Assembly: GCF_000226115.1 (NCBI RefSeq)
Contig: NC_016457.1
Coordinates: 2,604,001 to 2,668,000, forward strand
Source: Thermothielavioides terrestris NRRL 8126
Lineage: Eukaryota; Ascomycota; Sordariomycetes; Sordariales; Chaetomiaceae
Direction of reading: 5' to 3'
DNA length: 64,000 bases
In this document: piece after piece, positions 11,356-22,796 of the stretch
Position numbering within the stretch: position 1 is the first letter of the stretch
Layout of the letters: each line of letters begins with the position of its first letter
Position numbers and translations under genes: made by a program
The notes under the pieces: model-generated
Told to the model about the DNA's origin: nothing
Seen by the model: the letters and a program-made list of their open reading frames with translations, nothing else
The model's database searches: none

Positions 11356-12904
11356 ATGTCGGCTCAGATCCCAATTGCTGTAGGTGCTTCCATGTGTGAC
11401 CCCGCATTGGCTTTCAGTCATCCGCTAATTGAGACCTATCTTGCTTGCTTGCAGGTCCGCGATCGGGTGAGCGAGCGGGCTAAGAAGGCGTTGGACACTG
11501 TGGCCAAATTCGTCGAGGAGGACTGTATCCCGTAAGCCAAAGCTCGCCTCTTCCAGCCGTTCAAGATCCTTGGGGTCTGATGTACGTCCAGTGCCGATGC
11601 CGTCTTTGAGGCCCAGATTGGCGTTGGCGACGCGAGGTGGAACTCGCACCCGCCAATCCTCGAGGATCTCAAGAAGAAGGCCCGTTCTCTGGGTTTGTGG
11701 AACATGTTCCTGCCCAAGGGCCACTACAAGGAGTCGCCGGGCTTCACGAACCTTGAGTATGGCCTGATGGCCGAGTGGTTGGGCAAGTCGAGGGTAGCCC
11801 CCGAGGCGGTCAACTGCGCCGCCCCGGACACGGGCAACATGGAAGTGCTGGCCAAGTACGGCAACGAGGCGCAAAAGGCCAAGTGGCTGAAGCCGCTGAT
11901 GGAAGGCGAGATCCGCTCGGCCTTCCTGATGACAGAGCCGCAGATTGCTTCGTCCGATGCTCGCAACATTGAGATGAAGATTGAGAGGGACGGGGACCAT
12001 TACGTCTTGAACGGGCAGGTTTGATTCCGAGATTGTCCCCGGAGCTTCCTCGCCACGTACCTGACTTAGTTCGCAGAAATGGTGGTCAAGCGGTGCTGGC
12101 GATCCGCGGTGTAAGGTGTACATCGTCATGGGCAAGACCGACCCTCAGAACAAGGACCCCTACCGACAGCAGTCGGTGATCATCGTGCCGGCCGACACCG
12201 AAGGCATCACCATTCACCGCATGCTCTCGGTCTACGGCTACGATGACGCGCCGCATGGCCACGGCCACATCAGCTTTCACAACGTCCGCGTGCCAGCGAG
12301 CAATCTGGTGCTCGGTGAGGGCCGCGGCTTCGAGATCATCCAAGGCCGGCTGGGCCCCGGCCGGATCCACCACGCGATGCGGACGATTGGCGCGGCCGAG
12401 CGGGCGCTGGAGTGGATGCTCATGCGCATCAACGACCCCAAGAAGACGACTTTCGGCAAGCAGCTGCGCGAGCACGGCGTCATCCTGGAGTGGGTCGCCA
12501 AGTCGCGCATTGAGATCGACGCAGCGCGCCTGATCGTGCTCAACGCCGCCATCAAGATGGATGAGCAAGGGCCCAAGGCCGCCCTCACGGAAATTGCCCA
12601 GGCCAAGGTGCTTGTCCCGCAGACTGCGCTGACCGTCATTGACCGTGCGGTGCAGTCCTTTGGTGGAGCGGGCGTAAGCCAGGATACCCCGCTGGCCAAC
12701 ATGTGGGCAGGGATCCGGACGCTGAGACTTGCCGACGGACCCGACGAGGTGCACCTGCAGCAGATGGGCAGGAATGAGAACCGGCGCGGCAAGGCGGTCG
12801 CGGCGAAGATTGCTGCGCAGAAGGCAAAGACTGAGCAGCTCATGAAGCAGTACGGCGCGACGCGCTCCGAGATTGGGTCCAACATCAAGCGGTCCAATCT
12901 CTAG
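11356..12904 (+). CDS. ACAD10/11-type acyl-CoA dehydrogenase
   Basis: Exons 11356..11379, 11455..11531, 11592..12018, 12077..12904; 451 residues with consistent phases. The 24 nt first exon encodes MSAQIPIA. Acyl-CoA dehydrogenase landmarks: the FAD/substrate segment [17 protein letters not shown] (family form MTEP..ASSD), [39 protein letters not shown], and the C-terminal [11 protein letters not shown], which is the ACAD10/ACAD11/plant IBR3 version of the motif. The enzyme introduces a C2-C3 double bond into an acyl-CoA using FAD. There is no N-terminal aminoglycoside-phosphotransferase-like kinase domain such as animal ACAD10/11 carry. The last residues are KRSNL; -SNL is a weak PTS1-like tripeptide, so peroxisomal location is possible but unproven. 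Confidence 0.92.
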
Positions 12905-13436
12905 GTTGCTCCATTTCCGGCATGCCCGACCTGGTTACCTGGTTGTTATGGTGTAAACTTAACGCAGCTCTTAACGTTGCGCTGTTTGAGCACTTCAAGC
13001 TTTCCTTGTCCACGTTGACTCACTCGATTGAGGTTGCTGGGGTCAAAGGTTCCATTTCTGGGAATCAAAAAGGAAGCTAGCTGACAGGGTGTTTGGGACA
13101 TGTGGGTCCAGAACATTTGACTATCAGGTGGTTAATTATGCCGTTGCCCGGCCAATGGTGCCTGAACGGGAAGTGTGTTGACCTTTTTTTTTGCACAAGG
13201 CACTGAATCCAGCATTCCTGCAGTCAATTTAAGTCTAAACCACCCCTCCTCGTGACTTCACTCCGGTTGCTCCTGCAAGCACACAAGCCTCGGCACTTGG
13301 CGCTTAGCACGATAGCCAACCCACGACTTCTTGCTGTTGGACCTGCTTGCTTCTTTGCATCCCACCCGCGCACTGCCATCGCGTTGCGCACGAGATCGAG
13401 CCTAGACTCAGAACGAGACCAGGAAAGGCGACCACA
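12905..13436. other. intergenic (acyl-CoA dehydrogenase 3' flank / Spo12-like promoter)
   Basis: 532 bp between two plus-strand genes. A T9 run lies near 13184. Pyrimidine-rich DNA just before 13437 fits a fungal leader. Nothing else recognised. Confidence 0.45.
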
Positions 13437-14050
13437 ATGTCCTCCAACGTCCTCGCGGCCAGAGACGTGAACACGTCGATGCCGGCCCAGCAGCCCTCAG
13501 CTGGCACCGAGACCAAGGCGGATGCCAAGCCCGACGTTATGAGCATGGAGTACCACCGCCAGGTCTTCCAGTCTAAGATGCAGCAGGGCGAGTACGTTGT
13601 TGCCCGCCTACCTCACCCCATACCTGGCCTGCCTAGGTACCTCCGCTGCCAAGCGAAAAGAGACTGCCACGAGCCAGCATGCTGACTCTTCCTTCTGTCG
13701 CACCCTCCGCCCAGGAACAAGACGTACATCTCCCCCTCGGACAACATCATGAGCCCCTGCACCGCCAAGCTGAGCGCCTTCCGCAACAAGCAGGTCGGCA
13801 AGTACGTTGAGCCCCTCCTCCTCCCCTCGCCGACCCTCGCCTACCCTCGCCGCCTCTCTTCCTCCTCTCCACCACACACGGTGAGCTCGGCACAAGGGGG
13901 TGCTGGCTAACAAGGTGCTTGCTGTTTTGCAGGGTCAAGCCGAAGTCGCTCTTTGCCCAGGCCTCGGCTAAGAAACTCGGGGCCGGGAGCGGTGCCAGCG
14001 GTGCGGCCGCGCTCGGGAACAAGGCTGAAAACAACCCCTTCGCCAACTGA
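13437..14050 (+). CDS. Spo12-like mitotic-exit protein
   Basis: Exons 13437..13591, 13715..13801, 13933..14050, encoding 119 residues; all three exons join in frame. The diagnostic core, split over the exon 1/2 junction, is NKTYISPSDNIMSPCTAKLS followed by AFRNKQ, which matches the short conserved block of the Spo12 family. In yeast, Spo12 is a small nucleolar protein of the FEAR network that promotes release of the Cdc14 phosphatase at early anaphase and is phosphorylated in this core. The rest (Gln/Ala/Lys-rich N-terminus and a Gly/Ala tail) is low complexity, as is usual for the family. Two introns of 123 and 131 nt are long for this gene's size. Confidence 0.85.
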
Positions 14051-14487
14051 GCGTGCTCGCCCTCCATACCTCTGTTCGACTGGGTTACGGATATGAGCCT
14101 GCCTGTCTTATGATACCTGTGCTTTGGCGGCGGTCTGTGGTTCGGTTCTACCATCTTGTATTTTTGTTTCCTGCTTCCACGTAGAGCGATGCGTGGTCTG
14201 TTGGGAGAGGGAGGGAAGGGAAGGGTTGGCTGGGCTGGGATTGGGCGTTTGGGCAATCACGTCTCTTTGCGTTGATTTCTGTGTTGTGGCGATGCCAATA
14301 GGGGGCTCTTTGTATTGCCAAGGGTAAAGGGTGAGGGCTGATAACGACTGGTTATGACGAGGCACGAGGCACGCACAGACATGTACACAAAGAATGCAGA
14401 ACACGCTATTACGGGGACTCCTGATGCACGCCAAAGCACCGCCGCAAGTCGTGACCGGCGCCCAATGGTCTCTTCTATTCGCAAAGA
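14051..14487. other. convergent intergenic region (Spo12-like / DRG1)
   Basis: 437 bp of 3' flank for both genes. No gene or repeat seen. Confidence 0.45.
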
Positions 14488-15909
14488 CTACGCCTTCCAC
14501 CCGCTGACAATGTAAACCACGTCCTCGTCCGCCACAACATGGCCTAGCCCTACCCGCTGCGGGATATGCCTCGCGCTCGCGCCCCAGACCAGCGCGTACT
14601 TGAACGTGTCCTTGAGCGACCTGTGGATGCGGTCGCACACGTCCTCGATGGTGCTGTTGTTCCGGACGATCAGCGCCTCGTTGAAGTCCGGATCGACACC
14701 CTTGCGCTTCGTGTATATCCGTATCAGGTTCAGCTCCTTCCAGCACCGGTCGATGACGTCCTGGATGCCCAGGTCCAGCTCGCAGCTCATGACCACCGTG
14801 TGCGGCTCGCGGGCCAGTTTGTCGAGATAGTCGAGCGACACGCTGTCAATCTTGTTGTAGACGTACAGGCACTTGATGTACTTGCGGTGGTCCTTCATGA
14901 TGACATCGATCAAGTCGTCGACGGTGCAGTTTTCGTCGCGGACGAGCACTTCGCAGTTCAGAAGCTTGTAGTCGCGCAGGATGTTCATGATCATCTTCTC
15001 GTCGAGGCCTTTGGGCGGGGACTGGAAGGTGATTTTCATGCCGCCTGCCTTTTTTGGCTTGAGATAGATGTTTCTGTTGTAGCTTTGTCAGAGAGGATGG
15101 CGCGCCGAGGGTTGTTCCCAGATTCTCAGGGGCTCAGACGTACGGAGGTTCGCGGTTCAGCCGAATGCCTACAGCTTCTAGCTCGGCTTCCAACAGTGCC
15201 CTCTGCTCAGCACTCTTGGTCGCGTCGAGGACCATGAGAATGAGATCGCTGGTCTTTGCCGCCGAGATAACCTGCCGCCCTCTGCCCTTGCCTTCTGCGG
15301 CACCTTCGATGATTCCCGGCAAGTCGAGCAGCTGAATTTCGGCGCCACCGTACTCGAGAACGCCAGGAATGGCAGTGAGTGTTGTGAACGCATACGAGGC
15401 GACCTCGGACTTCGTTTTCGTGACCTTGGACAAGAAAGTCGACTTGCCCACCGAGGGGAAACCGACTAGTGCTATCCGGGCATCGCCGCTTTTGCTCACA
15501 TCAAAACCGGTGCCGCCACCACCGCCCGAGCCCGGCCCTGGTTCTAAGAGTTGGGCACGGAGCCGCGCAAGCTTTCTACCATTATTCAGGATGCGGCATT
15601 CAGAGGGAGCGCTAAGCCCTTACTCACCCCTTTAGGAGACCCAGATGATATTCTGGCCGGAGGCATCAGCAACAAGGCTCAATCAGATCGTCCGGGTTCA
15701 AGCAGGGGTCGACCACGTACCGGTTGCCTTATTCTCTGCACTATGTGTCAGTCCAAAGACACTGATCCGGAACTATAACACGGTGGAGCAAACTTTGAGT
15801 CCTCCTCATCTCCTCCTCAATCCTGCCGCTGGTCAGCCCAAGCATCGACATATCGATACGCCTCAGCGGCCAAGTCTTACTTCTTGATCTTGTCCGTTAT
15901 GTTCACCAT
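14488..15909 (-). CDS. DRG1/Rbg1-type GTP-binding protein
   Basis: Exons complement(14488..15073, 15144..15575, 15628..15652, 15721..15735, 15794..15822, 15881..15909), 371 residues; DRG1 proteins are about 367. The 5' end is shattered into coding exons of 29, 29, 15 and 25 nt, all with GT-AG borders and matching phases, together rebuilding the helix-turn-helix leader ([19 protein letters not shown]). GTPase motifs: G1 GFPSVGKS, G3 [17 protein letters not shown]4 NKID, and a C-terminal TGS domain (about 290-371) ending [10 protein letters not shown]. Family role: a cytosolic, ribosome-associated OBG-class GTPase that, with a DFRP partner (Tma46 in yeast), supports translation elongation. ATG at 15909 was chosen because [10 protein letters not shown] matches the usual family opening. 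Confidence 0.95.
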
Positions 15910-16362
15910 TTTGAATTGTTGGTGTGCTAGGTGCCACGTGAATCTCTTTCAATCGTGTGAGATAAAAAAAAAATGAGGAAAACAAGACAAATCTCCAAGC
16001 AACAGAGTTGTCGGGTTGAGCGACTTGGACGGCAGCTGGATGCTAATCTAATTGGGAGCATTGAACCCCACGTTGTGAAGGCGGCAGAATTTCGGGGGGG
16101 GCGCGGGGCACTCAGCGTAGGACATTCACCGCCTTCAAGCCCATGCCATGCCAAGACCCAAGTGTGGAGCCGCCAAGGTTCAGTTAACGTTACCCCGGCC
16201 GCCAGAAAGTCCGAGCTGTAGTTAGTCGCAGCATCATCGCAAACAGCCCTCTGTCAAGAAACCCGTCGTCGCCACTTCACACCGTCAATATCCCCACCCT
16301 GCAGTTCCCCCCACGCGAACGATTCGAGAGAAGACTGGAGGAGAATCCCCTTGCAATACAGG
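15910..16362. other. divergent intergenic region (DRG1 / CWC2)
   Basis: 453 bp shared upstream region. An A-tract at 15964-15973 is the only obvious sequence feature. Confidence 0.45.
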
Positions 16363-17681
16363 ATGGCAGAAGTCGAGGTCAGGCCAGACACGGCTATCGA
16401 GGTTCCCGGCGAGGCGCAAGAGCTCGCGCTCGCAACCACGAGCCAGGAGGTTGCGCCCCCAACAGAGAAAAAGGTCAAGAAGATCATTCGGCGGAAAAAG
16501 CGCCCGGCGCGTCCGCAGATCGATCCAGCCCTCGTCAAGTCGGAACCACCGCCGCAGACTGGCACAGTATTCAACATCTGGTACAACAAGTGGGCGGGCG
16601 GAGACCGCGAGGACAAATACCTGTCGCAGACGCACGCCAAGGGAAGATGCAATGTCGCTCTGGACTCGGGGTACACGCGCGCCGACTCCAGGCCCGGGTC
16701 ATATTTCTGCTTGTTTTTTGCCAGGGGGATATGGTACGTTGGGTCCCCGCCATCAACTTCATGCTGGAGCTTGCTGACAGTTTTCCGTGCGCGCGCGAGT
16801 GTAGCCCCAAAGGCCAGGACTGCGAGTATCTACACCGCTTGCCGGGCATTCACGACATCTTCAACCCCAATGTCGACTGCTTCGGGCGCGACAAGTTTAG
16901 CGACTACCGCGACGATATGGGCGGTGTCGGTAGTTTCACCCGCCAGAACCGCACGATCTACATCGGCAGAATCCATGTGACGGACGATATCGAAGAGATA
17001 GTGGCGCGGCACTTCGCCGAGTGGGGGCAGATCGAGCGCATTCGCGTGCTCAATAACCGGGGTGTCGCCTTTGTGACGTACACGAACGAGGCGAATGCGC
17101 AGTTTGCGAAGGAGGCGATGGCTCATCAGTAGGTTTGAGCGCAGGCGCTGACCTGAAAGTGCTTGGCTAACTCGAGTTGCAGATCTCTTGACCATAACGA
17201 GATCCTGAACGTTCGCTGGGCGACGGCCGATCCGAACCCGATGGCGCAGAAACGGGAGGCGAGACGAATCGAGGAGCAGGCTGCCGAGGCCATCCGGAAG
17301 GCATTGCCGGCCGAGTTTGTTGCCGAGATTGAGGGCAAGGACCCCGAGGCTCGGAAACGGCGCAAGCTGGAAAGCAGTTACGGCCTCGAGGGGTACGAGG
17401 CACCCGATGCGGTGCACTTTGCGCGGGGGCCAAACGCGGTTAACCCTAGAGGCCGAGAGGGTTATGCGCTTGAGCACGAGCAGCGGCTGATGATTGAAGC
17501 TGGGGAAGCTCAGACGGCGGAGGCGCCTGCCCAGGAGCAGGACCAGCCCCAGGCAGGGGGGATCCTCTCGAGCAGCACCCTGGCCGCTCTGCAGACAGCC
17601 CAGGTGGCTGTCGCCTCAAAACCAAAGGCGACGCCCCCATCTGGGCCATTAGTAGCGTATGACAGCGACGACAGCGATTAG
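16363..17681 (+). CDS. cwc2: pre-mRNA splicing factor CWC2
   Basis: Exons 16363..16733, 16805..17128, 17183..17681; 397 residues with consistent phases. The splice between exons 1 and 2 is confirmed by the Torus zinc finger it creates: C-x7-C-x5-C-x3-H in FCLFFARGIC joined to PKGQDCEYLH, preceded by the invariant KGRCNVALDSGYTRADSRPG. An RRM follows (TIYIGRIHV as RNP2, NRGVAFVTY as RNP1), then a basic RWATADPNP segment and a low-complexity tail ending in acidic DSDDSD. Cwc2 (human RBM22) binds the U6 internal stem-loop and helps shape the catalytic centre of the spliceosome. It lies 453 bp from the divergent DRG1 gene. Confidence 0.95.
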
Positions 17682-17789
17682 AAGGAGGGAACGTCGTCCT
17701 GGGCCGGCCCCAAGTGGTAAAGCCCGGGTTCTGTATGTACATGTATGTACAACGTTGAGATACCACCGAATAGACCAGCTCGACATCAT

Positions 17790-18963
17790 TCAGCTGTTAA
17801 ATATTCTCGAATATAACACCTCATGCCTGCCCACCCACAGATCCATGACCGGCACGTTCTGCCCCGCCTCCTCCACCGGCGTCTCCCACTCCCTCTCGAT
17901 CACGGCGGTAATCAGCCCCTGCACCGTCCCGCTCGCCAGCGTCTTCTGCGCCTGGTACGGCCCGAACACGCCGGCCCGCACCGCCGCCGACACCAGCGCC
18001 TTGACGTGTCCCAGCATGAACACGTACGCGGTCTGCTCCAGGCTCAGCCCGACCAGCGCGCACACGGCGCCGAACAGCGGCGCCAGATGTGCCGCGACCG
18101 CCGGCGGTTCGGGTTCGGGCTCGGGCTCGGGTTCCTCATCCCCTGCGCCGCCCATCCTGCCGCTGCCACGGCCACCACCGCGGCGGCTGGAACTTACACC
18201 TGTTGTCATTGTCGCTGTCGTTGTCACCGCCGCATTCGAATTCGAACTCGCCGAACTCCTCAGCAGCGCCGCGAACTCCCTCAGCGCATCCGCAGCCCCG
18301 TTCCCACCTCCATTTCCATTTCCACTTCCACTTCCACTTCCCTCTACCACCCCGGCGAACGACCGCTCCCAGATGGACAGCAGGGCGCGGCCCTGGGCGA
18401 CGGACGCGCGGCGGCCGACGGCGCACGGGAGGCTGGCATCGAGCAGGTCGTCGAGCGCGGCGAGGCGGGCCGGCGAGGGGTCGCGGTGGGCGGCCAGCGC
18501 GAAGGGCAGGGCCGTGGCCGCGTAGGAGGAGAGGGAGAGCGGGAGGAAGGCGGCGAAGGATGGTTGTTGCTGATTAGGGGTCTGGGACTGGTTCTGGGTC
18601 TTGGTGTGGTGGGCCAGGTAGCTTTCCAGGCCGGAGGAGAAGGCGAAGCTGCCGAGGGGAAGGGCCGAGTCGGAGAGGAGGAGGAGGAAGTGCGTTGATG
18701 AGGGGAGGGCGGTGCGAAGGGGGCCTGGTTAGGGCGTTAGCAGCCGGTTTGTAGTATTCACGAGGCGCAGGCCCGCTTATACTGAAGGGCTGAGACTAAC
18801 TCGACGGAGGCTGGTGACTGCCGGCGGGTGGTGGTGAAGCGCGGGAGTCGGCCGCGAGTTGGCGGCGCCAGGCCTTAGCTTTTGACAGTCGACGCTCTAG
18901 GTCGGCGATTTCATCTTCTAGCTCGCTGGCGTTGCACGGCTCTGGTTCATCTGAGGTGTCCAT
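17790..18963 (-). CDS. urease accessory protein UreF
   Basis: Exons complement(17790..18724, 18801..18963), 365 residues. The junction restores a Ser codon and reads into the UreF hallmark (SALPLGSFAFSSGLESYL); the C-terminus has SLEQTAYVFMLGHVKALVSA and ends MDLWVGRHEVLYSRIFNS. UreF works with UreD and UreG to load nickel into apo-urease in the cytosol. The 55-residue first exon is a predicted coiled coil (LEDEIADLERRLSKAKAWRR). The middle carries low-complexity inserts: a Gly/Ser/Asn tract (residues about 165-180) and an EP dipeptide run (EEPEPEPEPEPP), which make it longer than typical UreF. Its stop lies only about 110 bp from the convergent CWC2 stop. Confidence 0.92.
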
Positions 18964-19366
18964 TTTTTTCCTATTTGAGTCAGTGCTCGCATGCTCACTC
19001 AACTCAGTTGAAGATTGAGGATTGAGTGCCCCTCGTGAGTGATCGAGTTGCTGATAAGCTTATCTCCCCCGGTGCCCTTCATTACGTTCTCGTAGTTGAC
19101 CATCAAATACGCAGTACAGTACCACAATGCTCTTCCTTCCTACAACACTCAATCCCGGAGACCACATCCCGAACTCCAACCCGACCGACCCAAGCGTACT
19201 TGTACTTGGTAAGAAATCATATTCCAACACCATGCCCGGTCCCAAGTAACCATGATGATGCGCCCTCGCCCCGCCCCACCGGGGAGAAAACAGATATGCA
19301 ACAAATGCTCTGCCCACAGTAACCCAACATTGACCAACGCCGTAAGAAAAAAACAGGCGCTGCTCA
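18964..19366. other. intergenic (UreF promoter / Cut12-like 3' flank)
   Basis: 403 bp between two minus-strand genes; should contain the UreF promoter. No repeat or RNA gene noted. Confidence 0.45.
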
Positions 19367-21578
19367 TCACGGATCCGAGTTCTCCTTGTCCCGCAGGAGT
19401 TTCAGCTGCATCGCCCGCTCCGCCTTCTTGCGCTGAAGCCGGGCAATGGCGGCCGCCTTGCGGTGCGCGGGGAGAGCAGCCCGTGAAGCGCTCATAGTAC
19501 TCCAAACAGCGCTAGTCTGGCCATCTGTGCCGGCGGCGACGTGTGCGTGGTCGCCTTGTGCGAGATCGCCGTCCGGTGATCTCGCGGCCTCCCGCGAGAG
19601 CGGCCGTGTCGGCAGCTTCTTCGCCTGCTGCTGACGCTCCGAGGACGTTGCTCTGGCGCGCCTCTCGCGCGTCTCCGCGATGAGTGCATCGAGCGTCGGC
19701 TTTTCCGCTGAGGTCACTTCCCGAGTCGCCCGTGACAGCCGGTCGGTCCGGGTGCGATGCGGTGGATCGTCGCGGAGGTGGGCGGATCGCCCGCTCGACG
19801 CCGAACTCTGGCTGTCTTGCAGGTTCCCGCGCTCGCCGAAGACGCCGGAGGCAGGCAGCGCTTTGGTGCCAGACTCGGCCTCGAGCCTCTCCCTAAGAGC
19901 TCGGGATTGCGCAAGCGTCCTGTCCTCAAAAGATGCACGCCTGCTGACCTCTGCGCCGCGCTTCTCCCTCTGCCTGGTCTGAGCTCGGTTTGCTGCGGCG
20001 GTCAGACTGTCTCGGCTGGAGTCCAGCTTCATTTCCTCGAGCTCTTTGCGCCGCTGCGCCGTCCCGTTGTCTACTTGTTCCAGGGATTTGAGTGCGCTGC
20101 CCTTTTCGTCAAAGCTCTTTGCCCGGGTAGATCGACTCGGCCGCCTTGGCTCGGTTCCGACTCTCCTGAGTGATTCGATCTCCTCTTCGAGTTCCAAAAT
20201 CTTCTCGTTCTTCTTTTCCAGAACCTGCTGGGCTTCGAGATACCGAGCTTTGGCATCGTCCTTCAACTTTTCGTAGAGACCCTTGGAGTCCCCCAGCTTC
20301 TGTTCCAGGTCCCGGACCCGCGCAGCGGTCTGAGACAGTTCACTAGTGAGTTTGCGGTTCTCCTCGGCAAGCTTGCTCGCGCGCTGCTCGGCATATTTCA
20401 GCTCCGAGCTCAGTCGGTCTCGTTCCTCTTGGAGCTTGTCAAGCTCGCGAATCTGTGACCTCGCGCGCCTCAATTCCCGCTGCGCTTCCATTAGGGTTCG
20501 CTGTGTCCGAGGGGACGCTGTTCGCTGTTGCCGTTGGTGTCCGTCGCCTGCTTCGTCGATATTTTTCTGGAGCAGGGATTCTAGCTCCTCCACTTTCTTC
20601 TTGTATTCCGCCGCAAGGGCCGTTTGTTTATCGAGCTCGTCCATCAAGACGGGGTCGCCATCTTCTCCCTTTTTCCTGGCAGTCGATGCTGCCTGGCGGG
20701 TCAGCTCGGCTACTTTCTGCTCCATCGCCTTGACCTTCTCCTGCTCTGCCTTGAGTTTTTGGCTCAGCTCGACTGCCTCGGCATCCTTCATCTTCGCGTA
20801 AGACTTGGCGAGATGCTTGTACTTGACAAGCTTCTCCATCTCAACCTTAGCGTCGCGGTGGTAAGTCTCGAAGTACGACTTCCAGTATTTGCCGGAGCGG
20901 GAGTGTGGTTCGTTGAGATCGATGGTGATATCCATGTCCGCTTCAAATTCCGAGTTGTCATCCACTTCCTCCCATACGTCCTCGGGCTCTCCGGCCGCGG
21001 AAGCCGAGTCCTTCTCGTCCGCCTTCCCGGTCTCCTTCGCGTTGCCTTTCCGCGAGTTCTCCATGGCCTGCTGCAGTCTAGTCTTCGGTCGAGCCGTTCC
21101 ACCATCCTGGCCGCGTTCGATCCATGGACTGGGGAACTTGCCGGGGCACTCGTCCGGTAAACCGGAGGTGCTCGCTTTCGCTGCCCCGCCGGAGCCTTGC
21201 TTCACGTCTTGATCGAACGAGACACGCTTCCGACGCGCTGTGCCGGTGCCGGGTGTGAGGAGTATCCCCGTCGTTTTCACCGGCGACTTCGCCGTAGGTT
21301 GTGCTAGATTGGGTTTCTGCTGGGTTGTTGTGTCGTCCGTGGTCTTCGACGCAGGCCGGCGGTCTCTGGGCGCGGGGGTGCCGAACAACGCAGACCGCAA
21401 TGCGCGGACGGCAAATACAGGAGCCGGCGTGTCGGGGAGGTCAATTTGAGTGGTATCATCTGCAGCTGTCAGAGTCCAATGCCCAACAGCCAGGTAGCGA
21501 AGACGTGGGCGCAAGCGCACCTGACGCGGGCGCGTCGCGCGCGCTGTCCGAGTTGCGCTTTAGCGCCCAGCTGATCAT
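19367..21578 (-). CDS. Cut12-like spindle pole body protein
   Basis: Exons complement(19367..21459, 21521..21578), 716 residues. The 61 nt intron is a multiple-of-three-minus exception resolved by phase 1 borders: exon 1 ends ...RDAPAS and joins DDTTQIDLPDTPAPVFAVRA. That N-terminal block, the LFGTPAPR segment, TGILLTPGTGTARRKRVSFD and an acidic stretch are what I associate with the fungal Cut12 family. The middle (about residues 215-470) is a long heptad-rich coiled coil (MEKLVKYKHLAKSYAKMKDA onwards), followed by a basic Ser/Arg-rich tail. Fission-yeast Cut12 sits at the spindle pole body and regulates Polo kinase and CDK1 at mitotic entry. The coiled coil itself is not diagnostic, so the family call rests on the N-terminal motifs. 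Confidence 0.72.
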
Positions 21579-22164
21579 GGTGAATTGTAGACTGCAGTCA
21601 GGGACGATACTAGTTCCGTGGCGATCGTCAATCTACGTGTCTGTGGGCTGGTCTGTTGTGTTGAGGCAGTCTACCGGGCCTGCTGCGGCGCCGTCGTGGC
21701 TTGTTCGTTGAAGGCGACTGTTTACTTGATTGCCAGATTCAGCCAGCGAAGACCAGATGAGCGCGTCGCATCGGCCGCAAGAAAGTGGGGTGGTCACACT
21801 GAGGTCCATAGACAGTAAAAGTTAAATTGAGATACGGTATTACGTACGGAGTACTTCCGCAGCTTATGTAAGGTAGTGCACACATGCATATGGAGGTCCG
21901 GCCTTACATCATTCTCTAAAAGAGGGGCCCTGCTTATCTCAGCCCTCAGACCTCTTTCATTGCGTTCTCTGTTTTCCCGGCCTACGGCCGGGGGTGGTCC
22001 GTGCCCAGGCCTACCAAGACGTAATGCCATACTAGTTTGTATATAACACTGTCCGCTAGCCCATTCTAGAACCTGGCCCACTTTTTATAGAGAACGCCTT
22101 TGAAAGAGGTCTAAGAGTAAAATTCCGGATCTAGCCAAGTTTATACACACTTTTATATAGGAGT
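21579..22164. other. intergenic; border between gene block and transposon island
   Basis: Promoter side of the Cut12-like gene, becoming AT-richer to the right. Holds an inverted repeat (21948-21970 with 22089-22112; separate entry). No gene supported. Confidence 0.45.
21948..22112. repeat. imperfect inverted repeat, possible relic element
   Basis: AGACCTCTTTCATTGCGTTC (21948 onward) is mirrored by GAACGCCTTTGAAAGAGGTCT near 22092-22112, with a loop of about 118 bp. The arms are some 23 nt long with a small mismatch. No target duplication was recognised. It could be a degraded MITE end pair or a chance hairpin. Confidence 0.35.
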
Positions 22165-22592
22165 GTCACGGCACGTGCGCGAACCGCTGTCGAGTAGGAG
22201 CCGGCACAGTTCCAAGACGGAGTGAGCACCTGGAACCCAGAAGCTTGTATCTATGACGTGCGACATGACGCATGTGCTCGGAGCCTGGGAACCATAGCTA
22301 AAAGGGTGGGCAGTCGCCCACCGAGGCGGAGAAAGATTCCTGATCCTCTAAGGATCAGCCTCTGATCACAATAGGAGACGTATTCAGACAGTGTCGCCTT
22401 GGAGACTGCAATTACTCGCCCTGGTCACTGCTGTGGTACTGTTGTACTCCTCTGTTTGAGGCATCTCACCAGTAGCACTCGAAGACTCCTGTTACAAGGA
22501 GCTCTGAAAATCCAACTTGATTACTCGCAAATATCTCAACTACTACGAATCGTATTACGAAAGCAACTACTGTCTGAAGATCGCTATTGACA
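22165..22592. repeat. possible solo LTR (428 bp)
   Basis: The segment begins TGTCACGG and ends GCTATTGACA, giving the inverted TGTCA...TGACA termini typical of Ty3/gypsy LTRs and shared with the intact element downstream. Its right half resembles a U5 tail in style. The flanking pentamers (AGGAG and GGCGA) do not match, so target-site evidence is lacking. Confidence 0.4.
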
Positions 22593-22627
22593 GGCGATTC
22601 CAATAAGCCTATTTTTATATATTGAAA

Positions 22628-22796
22628 TAGTGCAAAACCTCTACACCAACCTACTCTACCACACCTAGGACCAGGCGCGCAAGATAGCTCCCAAAGGAAT
22701 GTAGTATCCCTCTAGACGGATAAAGATAGTATATATCAAATAGTAGGAAGGATATCTCCTAAGAGGAAAATATATAGCTTAGGCGTATCTAGTAGG
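22628..22796 (-). repeat. left LTR of the RIPed element, outer part
   Basis: Aligns base for base with 44448-44616 in the right LTR, differing almost only by C/T and G/A transitions. The split point is the insertion site of the younger element. Confidence 0.85.
22792..22796. repeat. target-site duplication GTAGG, left copy
   Basis: The same five bases follow the nested element at 32230-32234. The uninterrupted right LTR of the host element has the sequence once, proving the insertion. Confidence 0.95.
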
